DNA from: Firmicutes bacterium UBA7510
GTDB taxonomy: Bacteria > Bacillota > Clostridia > Tissierellales > Sedimentibacteraceae
Direction of reading: 5' to 3'
Length of the DNA: 28,059 nucleotides
Assembly: GCA_002479485.1 (NCBI GenBank)
Contig: DLNM01000072.1
Coordinates: forward strand, 1 to 28,059
Positions 1 through 7,406 of the stretch are shown here, piece after piece (position 1 is the first letter of the stretch; every line of letters begins with the position of its first letter). The notes under the pieces are model-generated. The model did not search any database, had not been told where the DNA came from, and saw only the letters and a program-made list of their open reading frames with translations. The position numbers were made by a program, and so were the translations under genes.

Positions 1-1
1 A

Positions 2-79
2 AATAAAGAATTAATGGACGAAGATGAATACAATAATTTTATTAATAGAAGTTGCAGTAAATTTTTAAAATCATTATAA
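2..79 (+). CDS. C-terminal tail of an unidentified protein (partial)
   Basis: An open frame enters from the left edge and ends at a TAA at 77-79, giving about 25 residues rich in Asp, Glu, Asn and Lys. A strong hairpin terminator follows immediately, which supports a real gene end. Too little is visible to assign a family. Confidence 0.5.
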   Translation, partial: NKELMDEDEYNNFINRSCSKFLKSL

Positions 80-112
80 TGAAAACTCTGTAAAAGAGTT
101 TTCATTTTTTAT
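80..112 (+). terminator. Rho-independent terminator of the left-edge gene
   Basis: Stem GAAAACTCT (81-89) pairs perfectly with AGAGTTTTC (95-103) around a 5-nt loop and is followed by ATTTTTT. It sits directly behind the stop codon at 79. Confidence 0.9.
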
Positions 113-262
113 CTAATAGGAAAGTTCACTTTTTTATAATATATTTAATAAATTCTTAATCTTTTCATCATATAAAATTAACTTTAATGTTATATTATTA
201 ATAATAATGTTAAATAATAATACAATGATGTGCAATCATCTATATAAAAGGAGCTGTATTTA

Positions 263-889
263 ATGAAATTTAAATATGTATTTTTCGATTTTGATGGTAC
301 AATTGCAGATACTGAGAAAATAAATTTTAAGATATTTGAGCAACTAGCTGATATGTATAAAATAAGAAGAATTTCTTATGAAGAGTTAGTTAATATAAAA
401 AAAATGAGCGCAAGACAATTAATTGATTATTTAGAGGTAAAAAAGCATAAATTACCTTTTATTTTAAGACGTGGTAAAAAGCTTCTAAAACAAAATATTG
501 AAAATGTAGGTTTATGTAAAAAGAACTTTGTTGATATAGTAAAAGCATTAAAGGAAAATGGAGTAAAAGTAGCAATTATAACCACAAACTCTAAAAATAA
601 TGTAGCTTCATTCTTAGATAATCATGCAATTGATTGTTTTGATTTTATTATTAGTTCATCTATGTTTGGAAAAGAGCGTAAGATAAGGAAAATTATGAGA
701 AAAGAAAATTTAGGGTCAAATGACGTATTATATGTTGGTGATGAAATAAGAGATATAACTGCAGCAAAATTATCTAATATAAAAATAGCTTCAGTATCAT
801 GGGGTTATAATACTGTTGAAAGTCTCTTAAAGCATAAGCCCGATTATATGTTAAACGATCCATCGGAATTAATAGATATATGCGTGTAA
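263..889 (+). CDS. HAD-superfamily hydrolase (phosphoglycolate phosphatase-like)
   Basis: Predicted cytosolic phosphatase of 208 residues. Visible HAD motifs are DFDGT at residues 9-13 (nucleophile D9, acid/base D11), TTNS near 107-110 (motif II), a lysine around 137-140 in the motif III region, and GDEIRD at 159-164 (motif IV acidic pair). An alpha-helical cap of about 60 residues between motifs I and II fits subfamily IA, which contains phosphoglycolate phosphatases and pyrophosphatases. The start is supported by AAAGGAG eight bases upstream. The gene stands alone, between a terminator at 80-112 and another directly after its stop. The family is clear, but the substrate cannot be read from sequence. 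Confidence 0.9.
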   Translation: MKFKYVFFDFDGTIADTEKINFKIFEQLADMYKIRRISYEELVNIKKMSARQLIDYLEVKKHKLPFILRRGKKLLKQNIENVGLCKKNFVDIVKALKENGVKVAIITTNSKNNVASFLDNHAIDCFDFIISSSMFGKERKIRKIMRKENLGSNDVLYVGDEIRDITAAKLSNIKIASVSWGYNTVESLLKHKPDYMLNDPSELIDICV

Positions 890-940
890 AACTACGAACA
901 ATATATTCATATAAATGTATATTGTTCGTAGTTTTGTGTT
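888..940 (+). terminator. Long hairpin terminator after the HAD gene
   Basis: AACTACGAACAATAT (from about 890) pairs perfectly with ATATTGTTCGTAGTT (ending about 934) and is followed by a T-rich tract. The stem overlaps the end of the HAD gene stop codon. Confidence 0.85.
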
Positions 941-976
941 TTAATACACTTTTTCCTATGAATATAAATTTTTTTC

Positions 977-1005
977 TTGCTAATATACGAATGATATGAT
1001 ATATT
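977..1005 (+). promoter_or_regulatory. Probable sigma-A promoter of the glutamine synthetase gene
   Basis: TTGCTA (977-982) and TATATT (1000-1005) are separated by exactly 17 bases and lie 30-60 bases before the glnA start. No GlnR- or TnrA-type operator was recognised around it. Confidence 0.55.
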
Positions 1006-1035
1006 TTATTCTATTAAAAAAAATGGGAGGCAACA

Positions 1036-2928
1036 ATGAGTAGTAAAATTTATACAATTAAACCTGATTGTCATACAAAAGATAATCTAACAAAAATATT
1101 AAGAGACCATCCTGAAATACAGTTTGTCTCTTTTATGGGAATAGATATCGGCGGAAATGGAACTGATGAGAAAATCCCTGTTAAGCTTTTTTTAGATGAT
1201 ATAGATAATATGTTAAAATACGGCATACAGACAGATGGTTCAAGCGTTGAGTTACAAGGCATAGCTATATTAAGCAATGCAAGAGTAGATTTGAAGCCTG
1301 ACCTAGACTGTACATGGTTTATTGATTACAACGACGACTACTTATATGAAGATAATGGATTGCCTGTTGGAACTTTAAAAATACCAGCTTTTCTTATTCA
1401 TAATCATAGAGAAGTATGCTCACGTTCAATTTTGAAAAGGGCTGTTGAGAATTTTAAGGATAGAATAAAAGATTTACTTTATGATAATCCACAAATATGT
1501 GAAAAATATGGTTTTGAATATAAAGATATACAAGAAATTAAATTAACAAGTGCCACTGAGTTAGAAATGTGGGTACAGACACCTGAACAAAGCGCTGATT
1601 TAGAAGCTCTATCTGCATCCCAAACTCTTAAGGAACAATATTGGAAAAGAACTATGGGCACAGTAAGAACCGTTATAGAAAAAAGTATGAATGAGCTTGA
1701 GAAATATGGTTTAGAGCCTGAAATGGCGCATAAAGAGGTTGGTGGTATAACAAATACTATCGATTCGTCAGGTAAAATAACTCATGTTATGGAACAGTTA
1801 GAAATAGACTGGAAATACTCGGACGCCCTTCAAGCAGCAGACAATGAAATAGTTGTAAGAGAAATTTTAGAGGATACGTTTAGAAGCCATGGACTAATTG
1901 TCACTTTTAAAGCAAAACCACTTGAAAGTGTTGCCGGAAATGGTGAACACGTACATCTTGGAGTTGCAATAAAAATATATGGTGGCAGAATAATCAACTT
2001 GTTCGCCCCTACAGATATGAAAAAGGATTATTTAAGTGAAATAGGATATGGAGCATTAATGGGACTTCTAAAAAATTATGAAGTTATAAATCCTTTTGTT
2101 ACAGCTACTAATGATGCTTTTAATAGGCTTAAGCCGGGCTTTGAAGCTCCAGTTTGTATTGTTACCTCACTTGGAGGAAACAAAGAAACCCCTTCAAGAA
2201 ATAGATCTGTACTTGTAGGTGTAATAAGAGACATTGAAAACCCACTTGCTACAAGGTTTGAATTAAGATCTCCAAATCCATATTCAAATACTTACTTGGT
2301 TATGTCAGCATGCTTCCAAGCAATGCTAGATGGCATCACTAATATATTGAGGCTTAAACTTGATACTAAAAAATTGGAAATTGAAATATCTAAAAAAATT
2401 GGCGAAGATGCACATTACCTAAATAAGGACAGAGAATATAGAAGCGAAGAGGATGTTTTTGAACACTATACAGAAGAAGAAAGAGAAAAGCTATATGGCA
2501 AAGCACCTGCAACTGTATGGGAAAATCTTGATGGATTTAACAAATGTGCGAATAGACAAAGTGTTTTAAAAGCTGGAGACGTATTTACCGATGACATTAT
2601 CAATTCCTTTGTACTGGTAACACAAGAAAAATGGGTTAATGAACTTAAGGGTAGAATAATACCAAACAATATAGATATAATAAGAAGTTTTGTAAGGCTT
2701 CATAATGACACTGATTGTGATTTAGACGTTGTAAATTGGGAAAATGTAATGTTTTTAAAAACAAAATTAATGAAAGACACAATGCATAAAAAAAGTATTT
2801 TCACACGTTTAGTTGAAGCATTAAAAGATAAAAATTACTTTGAAGCTTCAGAACTTCAAAAACTGATGAATGAAAAGATGACCGAAGTTAGAGTTGCATA
2901 CAGTTCTTATAAAAGAAATATATTTTAA
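1036..2928 (+). CDS. glnA: Glutamine synthetase, long GS-I-like form
   Basis: Catalyses ATP-dependent formation of glutamine from glutamate and ammonia in the cytosol. At 630 residues it is much longer than classical GS-I (about 440-470), yet the catalytic motifs are GS-I-like, not GS-III-like. They include DGSSVELQG near 67-75, a metal-binding ExE at 175-177, GNGEHVHLG at 301-309 (substrate/metal histidine region), NRLKPGFEAPV at 363-373 (ATP-binding loop) and FELRSPNPYSN at 408-418 (metal/phosphate Glu and Arg). Extra length comes from an insertion around 125-170 and a C-terminal extension of roughly 190 residues after LDGI (about 433). GGGAGG lies seven bases before the ATG. It is monocistronic, with its own promoter and a hairpin behind it. 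The symbol follows the family; related clostridial proteins of this length exist. Confidence 0.9.
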   Translation: MSSKIYTIKPDCHTKDNLTKILRDHPEIQFVSFMGIDIGGNGTDEKIPVKLFLDDIDNMLKYGIQTDGSSVELQGIAILSNARVDLKPDLDCTWFIDYNDDYLYEDNGLPVGTLKIPAFLIHNHREVCSRSILKRAVENFKDRIKDLLYDNPQICEKYGFEYKDIQEIKLTSATELEMWVQTPEQSADLEALSASQTLKEQYWKRTMGTVRTVIEKSMNELEKYGLEPEMAHKEVGGITNTIDSSGKITHVMEQLEIDWKYSDALQAADNEIVVREILEDTFRSHGLIVTFKAKPLESVAGNGEHVHLGVAIKIYGGRIINLFAPTDMKKDYLSEIGYGALMGLLKNYEVINPFVTATNDAFNRLKPGFEAPVCIVTSLGGNKETPSRNRSVLVGVIRDIENPLATRFELRSPNPYSNTYLVMSACFQAMLDGITNILRLKLDTKKLEIEISKKIGEDAHYLNKDREYRSEEDVFEHYTEEEREKLYGKAPATVWENLDGFNKCANRQSVLKAGDVFTDDIINSFVLVTQEKWVNELKGRIIPNNIDIIRSFVRLHNDTDCDLDVVNWENVMFLKTKLMKDTMHKKSIFTRLVEALKDKNYFEASELQKLMNEKMTEVRVAYSSYKRNIF

Positions 2929-2953
2929 GTGAGCCCATGCTGGGTACATTATT

Positions 2954-2990
2954 AAAAGCATAAAGAGCTTAAAAAGCATCTTTATGCTTT
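2954..2990. repeat. 37-bp hairpin repeat, copy 1 (also terminator of glnA)
   Basis: AAAGCATAAAGA (2955-2966) pairs with TCTTTATGCTTT (2979-2990), and GCTT/AAGC extends the stem into the loop. All 37 bases, including the loop, are identical to 6084-6120. It lies between convergent genes (glnA and the ABC fragment) and can fold as a terminator in both directions. The two copies bracket the lanthipeptide island. Confidence 0.85.
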
Positions 2991-3004
2991 CATATTTACA
3001 TTAT

Positions 3005-3466
3005 TTAAATTTTAGATAAATCATTTTGCAGATTATATAAATATTCATAATATCCATCTCTGTCTTTTAATTCGTTATGTGTACCTTCCTCTACTAACCG
3101 CCCGCTTTTAAAAACTAATACTCTATTTGCTATTTTCTCAATATTATATAATCTATGTGATATAAAAATTCCTATTTTATTTTGAGCCAATACTTTGCTT
3201 CTTTCAAAGACTTCATATTCTGATATAGGATCAAGTGCAGAGCTTGGTTCATCAAATATGAAGCAACTTGCGTCGCTAAAAAATGCTCTTGAAATAGCTA
3301 TTTTCTGCCATTGCCCTCCCGACAATTGAACACCGTCCTCAAACCAGACTCCTAACTGACTATCCACTCCTTTAGGTAATTCATCAATTAAGCTTTTTAT
3401 GTAGGGCTCTTCCACTGTTACGTTCAATTTATCGCAGTTTTCATTTGATATATTCATAATTCCCAC
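3005..3466 (-). pseudogene. C-terminal ATPase fragment of a peptide/lantibiotic ABC exporter
   Basis: The 153-residue product keeps the ABC signature QLSGGQWQKIAISRA, Walker B (CFIFDEPSSALD), the D-loop and the H-loop (ISHRL). It lacks both the membrane domain and Walker A, so it cannot be a functional transporter subunit alone. A full exporter of this family has about 550-700 residues. The best-matching style is the exporter ATPase (LanT-like) that normally serves peptide biosynthesis loci, fitting the neighbouring precursor peptide. A recognisable SD (AAGGTGG) precedes an in-frame ATG at 3457, so the fragment may still be translated. The truncation point lies just downstream of the CPBP gene, as if a deletion or insertion removed the 5' half. 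Confidence 0.75.
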
Positions 3467-3499
3467 CTTGAAATAATCTATTTGATATGATTAATTATT

Positions 3500-4054
3500 T
3501 TATGCTACATACAAAATAAAATAATTTAAAGCTATTGTATACATATTCCACAATCCATGTACACATATTACACAAAGCGATGCTTTTTTATTACTGAAAT
3601 ATGCTGCTACATATGTATAAGCGAAGATAAGTCCCGCAAGAAAGGTATTGAGAACTTTCACATAGGAATTATATGCAGACATATGACCCATACCAAAAAT
3701 TAACGCTGAAATAATTATAGGTATGAAATTAGCCCAAAATCCTTTTTCCTCAAAAAATATCCTTGTAAACCCCCACACTATTCTAATCACAAGTGTTTGA
3801 GTTAACAGTGTTTCAAGAATTGGAGACATAACACCGGTTCTAAAAATCACTTCTATTAATTTGTTTATGCTATCCATATTATATCGTTCAGCCATAATTT
3901 TTGGATATGTTGGTGTTATAGGAAAAATTTTATATAATGGTGAAACTATCATTTGTGCTATATGTAGTAAAAAAAACATTAATAATATTAATTTAAACGT
4001 TGATAAATTTAAAATTTTATTATGTAAATTTGTTAGAATATTCTTTATCTTCAT
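3500..4054 (-). CDS. CPBP-family intramembrane metalloprotease (Abi-like)
   Basis: Predicted membrane protease of about 184 residues with several hydrophobic helices. CPBP motifs are visible: SPILETLL (motif 1, where the usual EExxxR is reduced to a single Glu and lacks the Arg), FGMGHMS (FxxxH, motif 2) and HGLWNM (HxxxN, motif 3). CPBP proteins often accompany bacteriocin loci, where they act in immunity or leader processing; this one lies between the precursor gene and the exporter remnant. The ATG at 4054 follows GGAGG by six bases. The frame stays open upstream to a GTG at 4147 because the repeated leader element is in frame here, but I favour 4054. The weakened motif 1 makes catalytic activity uncertain. 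Confidence 0.8.
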   Translation of the reverse strand: MKIKNILTNLHNKILNLSTFKLILLMFFLLHIAQMIVSPLYKIFPITPTYPKIMAERYNMDSINKLIEVIFRTGVMSPILETLLTQTLVIRIVWGFTRIFFEEKGFWANFIPIIISALIFGMGHMSAYNSYVKVLNTFLAGLIFAYTYVAAYFSNKKASLCVICVHGLWNMYTIALNYFILYVA

Positions 4055-4059
4055 TATTT

Positions 4060-4160
4060 CCTCCATTACGCTACTTCTGGCGTTACAAAATTTGATGAAG
4101 AATCGTTTTTTGAGTCTTCCATAGAGGGAAGAATGTTTTATCTTCACTCTTTATCTCCTC
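4060..4160 (-). promoter_or_regulatory. Structured leader element, copy C (in front of the CPBP gene)
   Basis: Read on the minus strand: GAGGAG, a GTG at 4147, hairpin 1 (AGAGGGAAGA 4123-4132 with TCTTCACTCT 4141-4150, one mismatch), the invariant ATG linker, hairpin 2 (GAAGAATC 4097-4104 with GAGTCTTC 4112-4119, one mismatch, loop GTTTTTT), a weak GC-rich hairpin (ACGC 4068-4071 with GCGT 4080-4083), then TAATGGAGG, which is the SD of the CPBP gene. This is the most degenerate of the three copies; hairpin 3 of copy A is absent. Confidence 0.75.
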
Positions 4161-4271
4161 AAACGATAATAATTTATAATATAACGATATATATTTACTA
4201 AGTTTTTTAGTTAATTATTTTATCTATGTATCTTAATAATTAGTATTATTTACGCTATTAATACAAACTTC

Positions 4272-4511
4272 CTATGTACCATTGTCTACTGGTGGGCAAC
4301 CACAATCTGAACGATAAGTTGAAGCACCATGACAACCCCCAACTGTTTCGCATGTAGCCATACTATCAATAAGACAATCAAGTACCGGAATTGTGTAACA
4401 ATCTTGCGTTGGACAAGAAATCCAACTATATACACTTGCTACGCTTATATCCTTATTATTTGTTACTGAAGTATTTTGTAAATCTAAATCAAAATCTGAA
4501 TAATTTGTCAT
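4272..4511 (-). CDS. Class I-type lanthipeptide precursor peptide
   Basis: Seventy-nine residues with a Cys-free N-terminal leader and a Cys-rich C-terminus. The leader contains SDFDLDLQ at residues 5-12, the FNLD-type box recognised by class I lanthipeptide enzymes (as in the subtilin and nisin leaders). Seven Cys lie in the C-terminal half (33, 38, 46, 54, 60, 70, 72), interspersed with Ser and Thr, as expected for a core that would be dehydrated and cyclised to lanthionine rings. The core of up to about 50 residues is longer than nisin-type cores. A VGG at 58-60 could be mistaken for a double-Gly cleavage site but lies inside the Cys-rich part. AAGGAG precedes the ATG. The lanC neighbour supports the call; no dehydratase (LanB) is present nearby. 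Confidence 0.8.
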   Translation of the reverse strand: MTNYSDFDLDLQNTSVTNNKDISVASVYSWISCPTQDCYTIPVLDCLIDSMATCETVGGCHGASTYRSDCGCPPVDNGT

Positions 4512-4642
4512 ATTATTTTCTCCTTATATACAATGTTTTGTAAAAGATATATCGCTATTTGCAAAATAATTGTATTAAATTAGCAACAATTTTTTCATCC
4601 ATGTTGTTTTGATAGAATTAAAAGTGTTTAGTAGTACCAATA

Positions 4643-5930
4643 CTACTCCCAATGAGCCGTAATAAAATTAACTCTATCCTCAATCTTAGGCTCATATTTG
4701 CCATATTCATTTTCCTTTAGATTTTCATCCTTATAGCCAAAGAGAGTAGTATGGTCATACATATCTATTAAAATTTTTGTTATTTCATTTATTTGAGTTA
4801 TAACTTCATTGCTGATATCATCCATCGATTGAAAGTAAGCTAGCAAACCGGCAAATCCATGACATATTGTAGGCGACTTAAAGCTCCAATTTTGTGGATA
4901 TTTTACTAAATAATCAAATGATTACTTGCAATTTCTAAAGCTTTGTTATTTTTAACTATATCACCTGCGATATACACAGCCTTTCCTATACCTATGGCTC
5001 CATAGCACCAAGATGCCCTTGTATTGGATGTATCGGCCTCTTTATTTATATATTTTTCTAAGCTTACTCTTCCGGAAAAGATTCTGTAGCCTAAATCATT
5101 TGTATAACTAAACTTCAACATATCATTTAGCATATAATTAATTGCTTTTCTTTGTTTTGGTATTTCTATACCGAGCTTTATAGCCTTAGACATTATTAGC
5201 ATTGGGCCGGCGATTCCATGGGATAAACTAAAATTAATGCATCCATTTTTGTATAGTTTTTTATCAAAATCAGTAAATTGGTTTTCGTTTTTTATATAAT
5301 ATCTTGGAAGCTTGTACTCCTTAAATTCAATTTTTTCTGTTAAACTAATAAAATATTTGATTATTTCTACGAGAGTATTCCTTATATAATCCTCTTTATA
5401 AAATATGAGCAAGTAATTTGCTACCCCAGACAATCCAATCATTACATCAAAATCACTCATTTTTATATATTTAGAATCTAGGTTTATTTGATTTAAGTTA
5501 TATAAAACTCTTTCTACTATCAAGTTATTTATTGTATTTAAAATTTTTTCATAATTGCCGGTTGTTTTTTGACAGAGTGTATAGCTAGTCCAAAATCTGC
5601 TAAACCATTGTATAAGGAAGTTGACATAAATATTAAATTCTTCTCTATATATTCTTTGCACTTAATCATATACTTGTGTACTAAACCTTCATAGTCAATA
5701 TCTGTAGATATTACATCCTTAATATCTCCTAAAAATAAAAGAACCGAAGACAAAATACTTATTTTATCTTCAGTAGTATTAGATAAGCATAATTCTAAAA
5801 ATTTATTTTCATCCTTAATTAATTCTATAGTATTATTAATTATATTCAAAATTTCCAATGAATTATTTTCAGATATGTAATCGAAATGTTGCTGTACAAA
5901 ACTATCATTTATGTTTTCATATTTACTCAT
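4643..5930 (-). pseudogene. LanC-like lanthipeptide cyclase, broken by two frameshifts
   Basis: Three consecutive frames together spell one protein of about 429 residues, the normal LanC size. N-terminal frame (from ATG 5930): about 120 residues ending in GLADFGLAIHSVK. Middle frame: GLSG, SLSHGIAGP and RASWCYGAIG, the last carrying the first zinc Cys. Last frame: SPTICHGFAGL with the zinc Cys-His pair, ending at 4643. The first shift lies at an A6 run near 5567-5572; the second lies near 4920, where a TAG stops the middle frame. LanC normally adds Cys thiols to dehydrated Ser/Thr of the precursor encoded next (4511-4272). If the shifts are genuine, the cyclase is inactive. The A6 position makes sequencing error possible for one of the two. 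Confidence 0.85.
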
Positions 5931-6083
5931 AATATTCCTGTAACTCCTCTTGCATCAATTTCTCTAATATATTATGATTTGTTAAATTTATATCAATTTG
6001 CAATCAATATATATTTTATTATCATTAACATCTTGAATAAAGAGAACTATAGTTGTCATCATTTATTTATTAATATAAAAAAC

Positions 6084-6120
6084 AAAAGCATAAAGAGCTT
6101 AAAAAGCATCTTTATGCTTT
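6084..6120. repeat. 37-bp hairpin repeat, copy 2 (also terminator of the holin-like gene)
   Basis: Identical over 37 bases to 2954-2990, with unrelated sequence on both sides. On the minus strand it overlaps the last codons and stop of the holin-like gene (stop at 6112-6114) and is followed by TTTTGTTTTTT, a good terminator tail. The two copies are 3.13 kb apart and enclose the lanthipeptide locus exactly. Confidence 0.85.
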
Positions 6121-6480
6121 AGTATTATTTTTTGTATTATTTTTCTTCTTAGTTTTCTCACTTTTCTCACTATTATTGTTAATTTTTTTTCTTTCCTTTG
6201 GTTGTACGACAATAAGCTGATTTGTATATACACTTAAGCCTGCACAAGTTATACCTTGTGTTATTCCAACAAATACACACATTAACATTGATTTGTAATT
6301 ACTTAAATCTGAAGTTGCCATACTATATATAGTTGCTAGAACAACTCCTAAAATCCCAAGTATAAAAGGTATACGGGTTGCATGTACAATTTTTGTACGT
6401 TTTATTCCTTTTCCTACGATGTACAATACTGGTACTAAAATCAACAATTCTGGTTTTATAAAGTTTTTTATTTCGTACAC
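6112..6480 (-). CDS. Holin-like membrane protein (probable Hol44/phage holin 5 type)
   Basis: The 122-residue product has three hydrophobic segments (about 10-26, 38-55 and 66-90). The segment GITQGITCAGLSVYTNQL resembles the conserved end of small clostridial phage holins. The tail from about residue 95 is hydrophilic and rich in Lys and Asn, typical of holin C-termini. Holins permeabilise the membrane so that an endolysin can reach peptidoglycan. The next gene, divergent at 6707, encodes an M23 endopeptidase, supporting a lysis pair. The start is GTG at 6480, preceded by AAGGAAGTGA. The stop lies inside the 37-bp repeat. No other phage genes are visible nearby. Confidence 0.65.
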   Translation of the reverse strand: MYEIKNFIKPELLILVPVLYIVGKGIKRTKIVHATRIPFILGILGVVLATIYSMATSDLSNYKSMLMCVFVGITQGITCAGLSVYTNQLIVVQPKERKKINNNSEKSEKTKKKNNTKNNTKA

Positions 6481-6706
6481 TTTAAATCACTTCCTTATAT
6501 AGAATTTTATTTTATACAAATATAAGATTTTATCTTATATTAATATATTATATGCACTTGTCCAAAAAAAGTTTACAGAAATTATCATTTTTTTAATTGC
6601 CAAAACATATAAATTGAATATTATATAGTACAAGCGTTTTTATCGTATATTCGTAAAATAGAATTAATTAACGAAACTATCAGATTAAATATGAGAGGTG
6701 AAAAAA

Positions 6707-7153
6707 ATGTTTTATAATAAAACGTATAAAATAACATCACCTTATGGAATAAGAACACTTAATGGAAAAACAGAAAATCATAAAGGTGTTGATATAGTAG
6801 GAATAGATGACAAGACTATTCTTTCACCTATAGATGGAATAGTACAAAGCTCAACTATAATTAGTGATAAAAGTAATTTAACATGGCAATGGGGAAACTA
6901 TATAAGAATTGACTCAACAGATGGCTTTAGGCTATTTTTCTGCCATTTAAGTAAAAGGTTAGTTAAAAAAGGTGATAAGGTAAAAAAAGGTCAACCTATA
7001 GGTATAGAAGGAAATACCGGTTATTCATTTGGAATACATCTGCATTTTGAAGTTAGAAATTCAAAAAATATATCAATAAATCCTATAGAATATATGAAAA
7101 AAGATAGCAAAATGCAAGGCATTGATGTAGCAGATAATAAATCAAAAAAATAA
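6707..7153 (+). CDS. M23-family peptidoglycan endopeptidase
   Basis: Small LytM-type zinc endopeptidase of about 148 residues with no obvious signal peptide. Counting from the upstream GTG at 6698, the zinc ligands are H28 and D32 (HKGVD) and H116 of HLHFE, and the catalytic histidines are H83 (FCHLS) and H114. Nearly the whole protein is the catalytic domain, with a short charged tail. I choose ATG 6707 because AGAGGTG lies six bases upstream, whereas the GTG at 6698 overlaps that SD. A lone cytosolic M23 domain next to a holin is typical of a phage endolysin, released through the holin pore. A housekeeping or spore-related role remains possible. Confidence 0.8.
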   Translation: MFYNKTYKITSPYGIRTLNGKTENHKGVDIVGIDDKTILSPIDGIVQSSTIISDKSNLTWQWGNYIRIDSTDGFRLFFCHLSKRLVKKGDKVKKGQPIGIEGNTGYSFGIHLHFEVRNSKNISINPIEYMKKDSKMQGIDVADNKSKK

Positions 7154-7204
7154 TCAGTATAAATAAAAATTCAAATAATGGTTAAATTATCTAAAAGCAT
7201 TAAT

Positions 7205-7297
7205 ACTAATCTCAAATAAAAACCTAATAATTGAGATTAGTCTGAGAAATTTAAATAATTAGTTTTATAAAATTAACTATTTAAATTTCTTTTTATT
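7205..7297 (+). terminator. Tandem terminators between the M23 gene and prfC
   Basis: The first hairpin is ACTAATCTCAA (7205-7215) with TTGAGATTAGT (7231-7241). The second is AGAAATTTAAATA (7245-7257) with TATTTAAATTTCT (7278-7290), followed by TTTTATTT. Both stems are perfect. They isolate prfC from upstream transcription. Confidence 0.75.
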
Positions 7298-7314
7298 TAA
7301 TGTACAATATAATA

Positions 7315-7363
7315 GTCCATGCACAAGTTCTTAATGGCATTCTGTATAAATAGGTGCATGGAC
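7315..7363 (+). promoter_or_regulatory. Perfect inverted repeat in the prfC upstream region
   Basis: GTCCATGCAC (7315-7324) and GTGCATGGAC (7354-7363) are perfect complements separated by 29 bases, ending 43 bases before the prfC start. There is no T-tract, so it is not a simple terminator. It could be a leader stem-loop or a protein-binding dyad. Confidence 0.4.
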
Positions 7364-7406
7364 ATAAAATTGACTATTTTGTTTTCAGAAAGGAACTTAC
7401 AAATAA

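Noticed and set aside
1036..2928. Assignment of the glutamine synthetase to GS-III
   Set aside because: GS-III marker motifs are missing, while GS-I motifs (GFEAPV, ELRSPNPYSN) are clear.
4055..4147. N-terminal 31-residue extension of the CPBP protease
   Set aside because: It is encoded by leader element C, and a better SD lies before the ATG at 4054.
5886..6122. Plus-strand frame across the region upstream of lanC
   Set aside because: It covers the AT-rich intergenic region and the 37-bp repeat, has no SD and is of low complexity.
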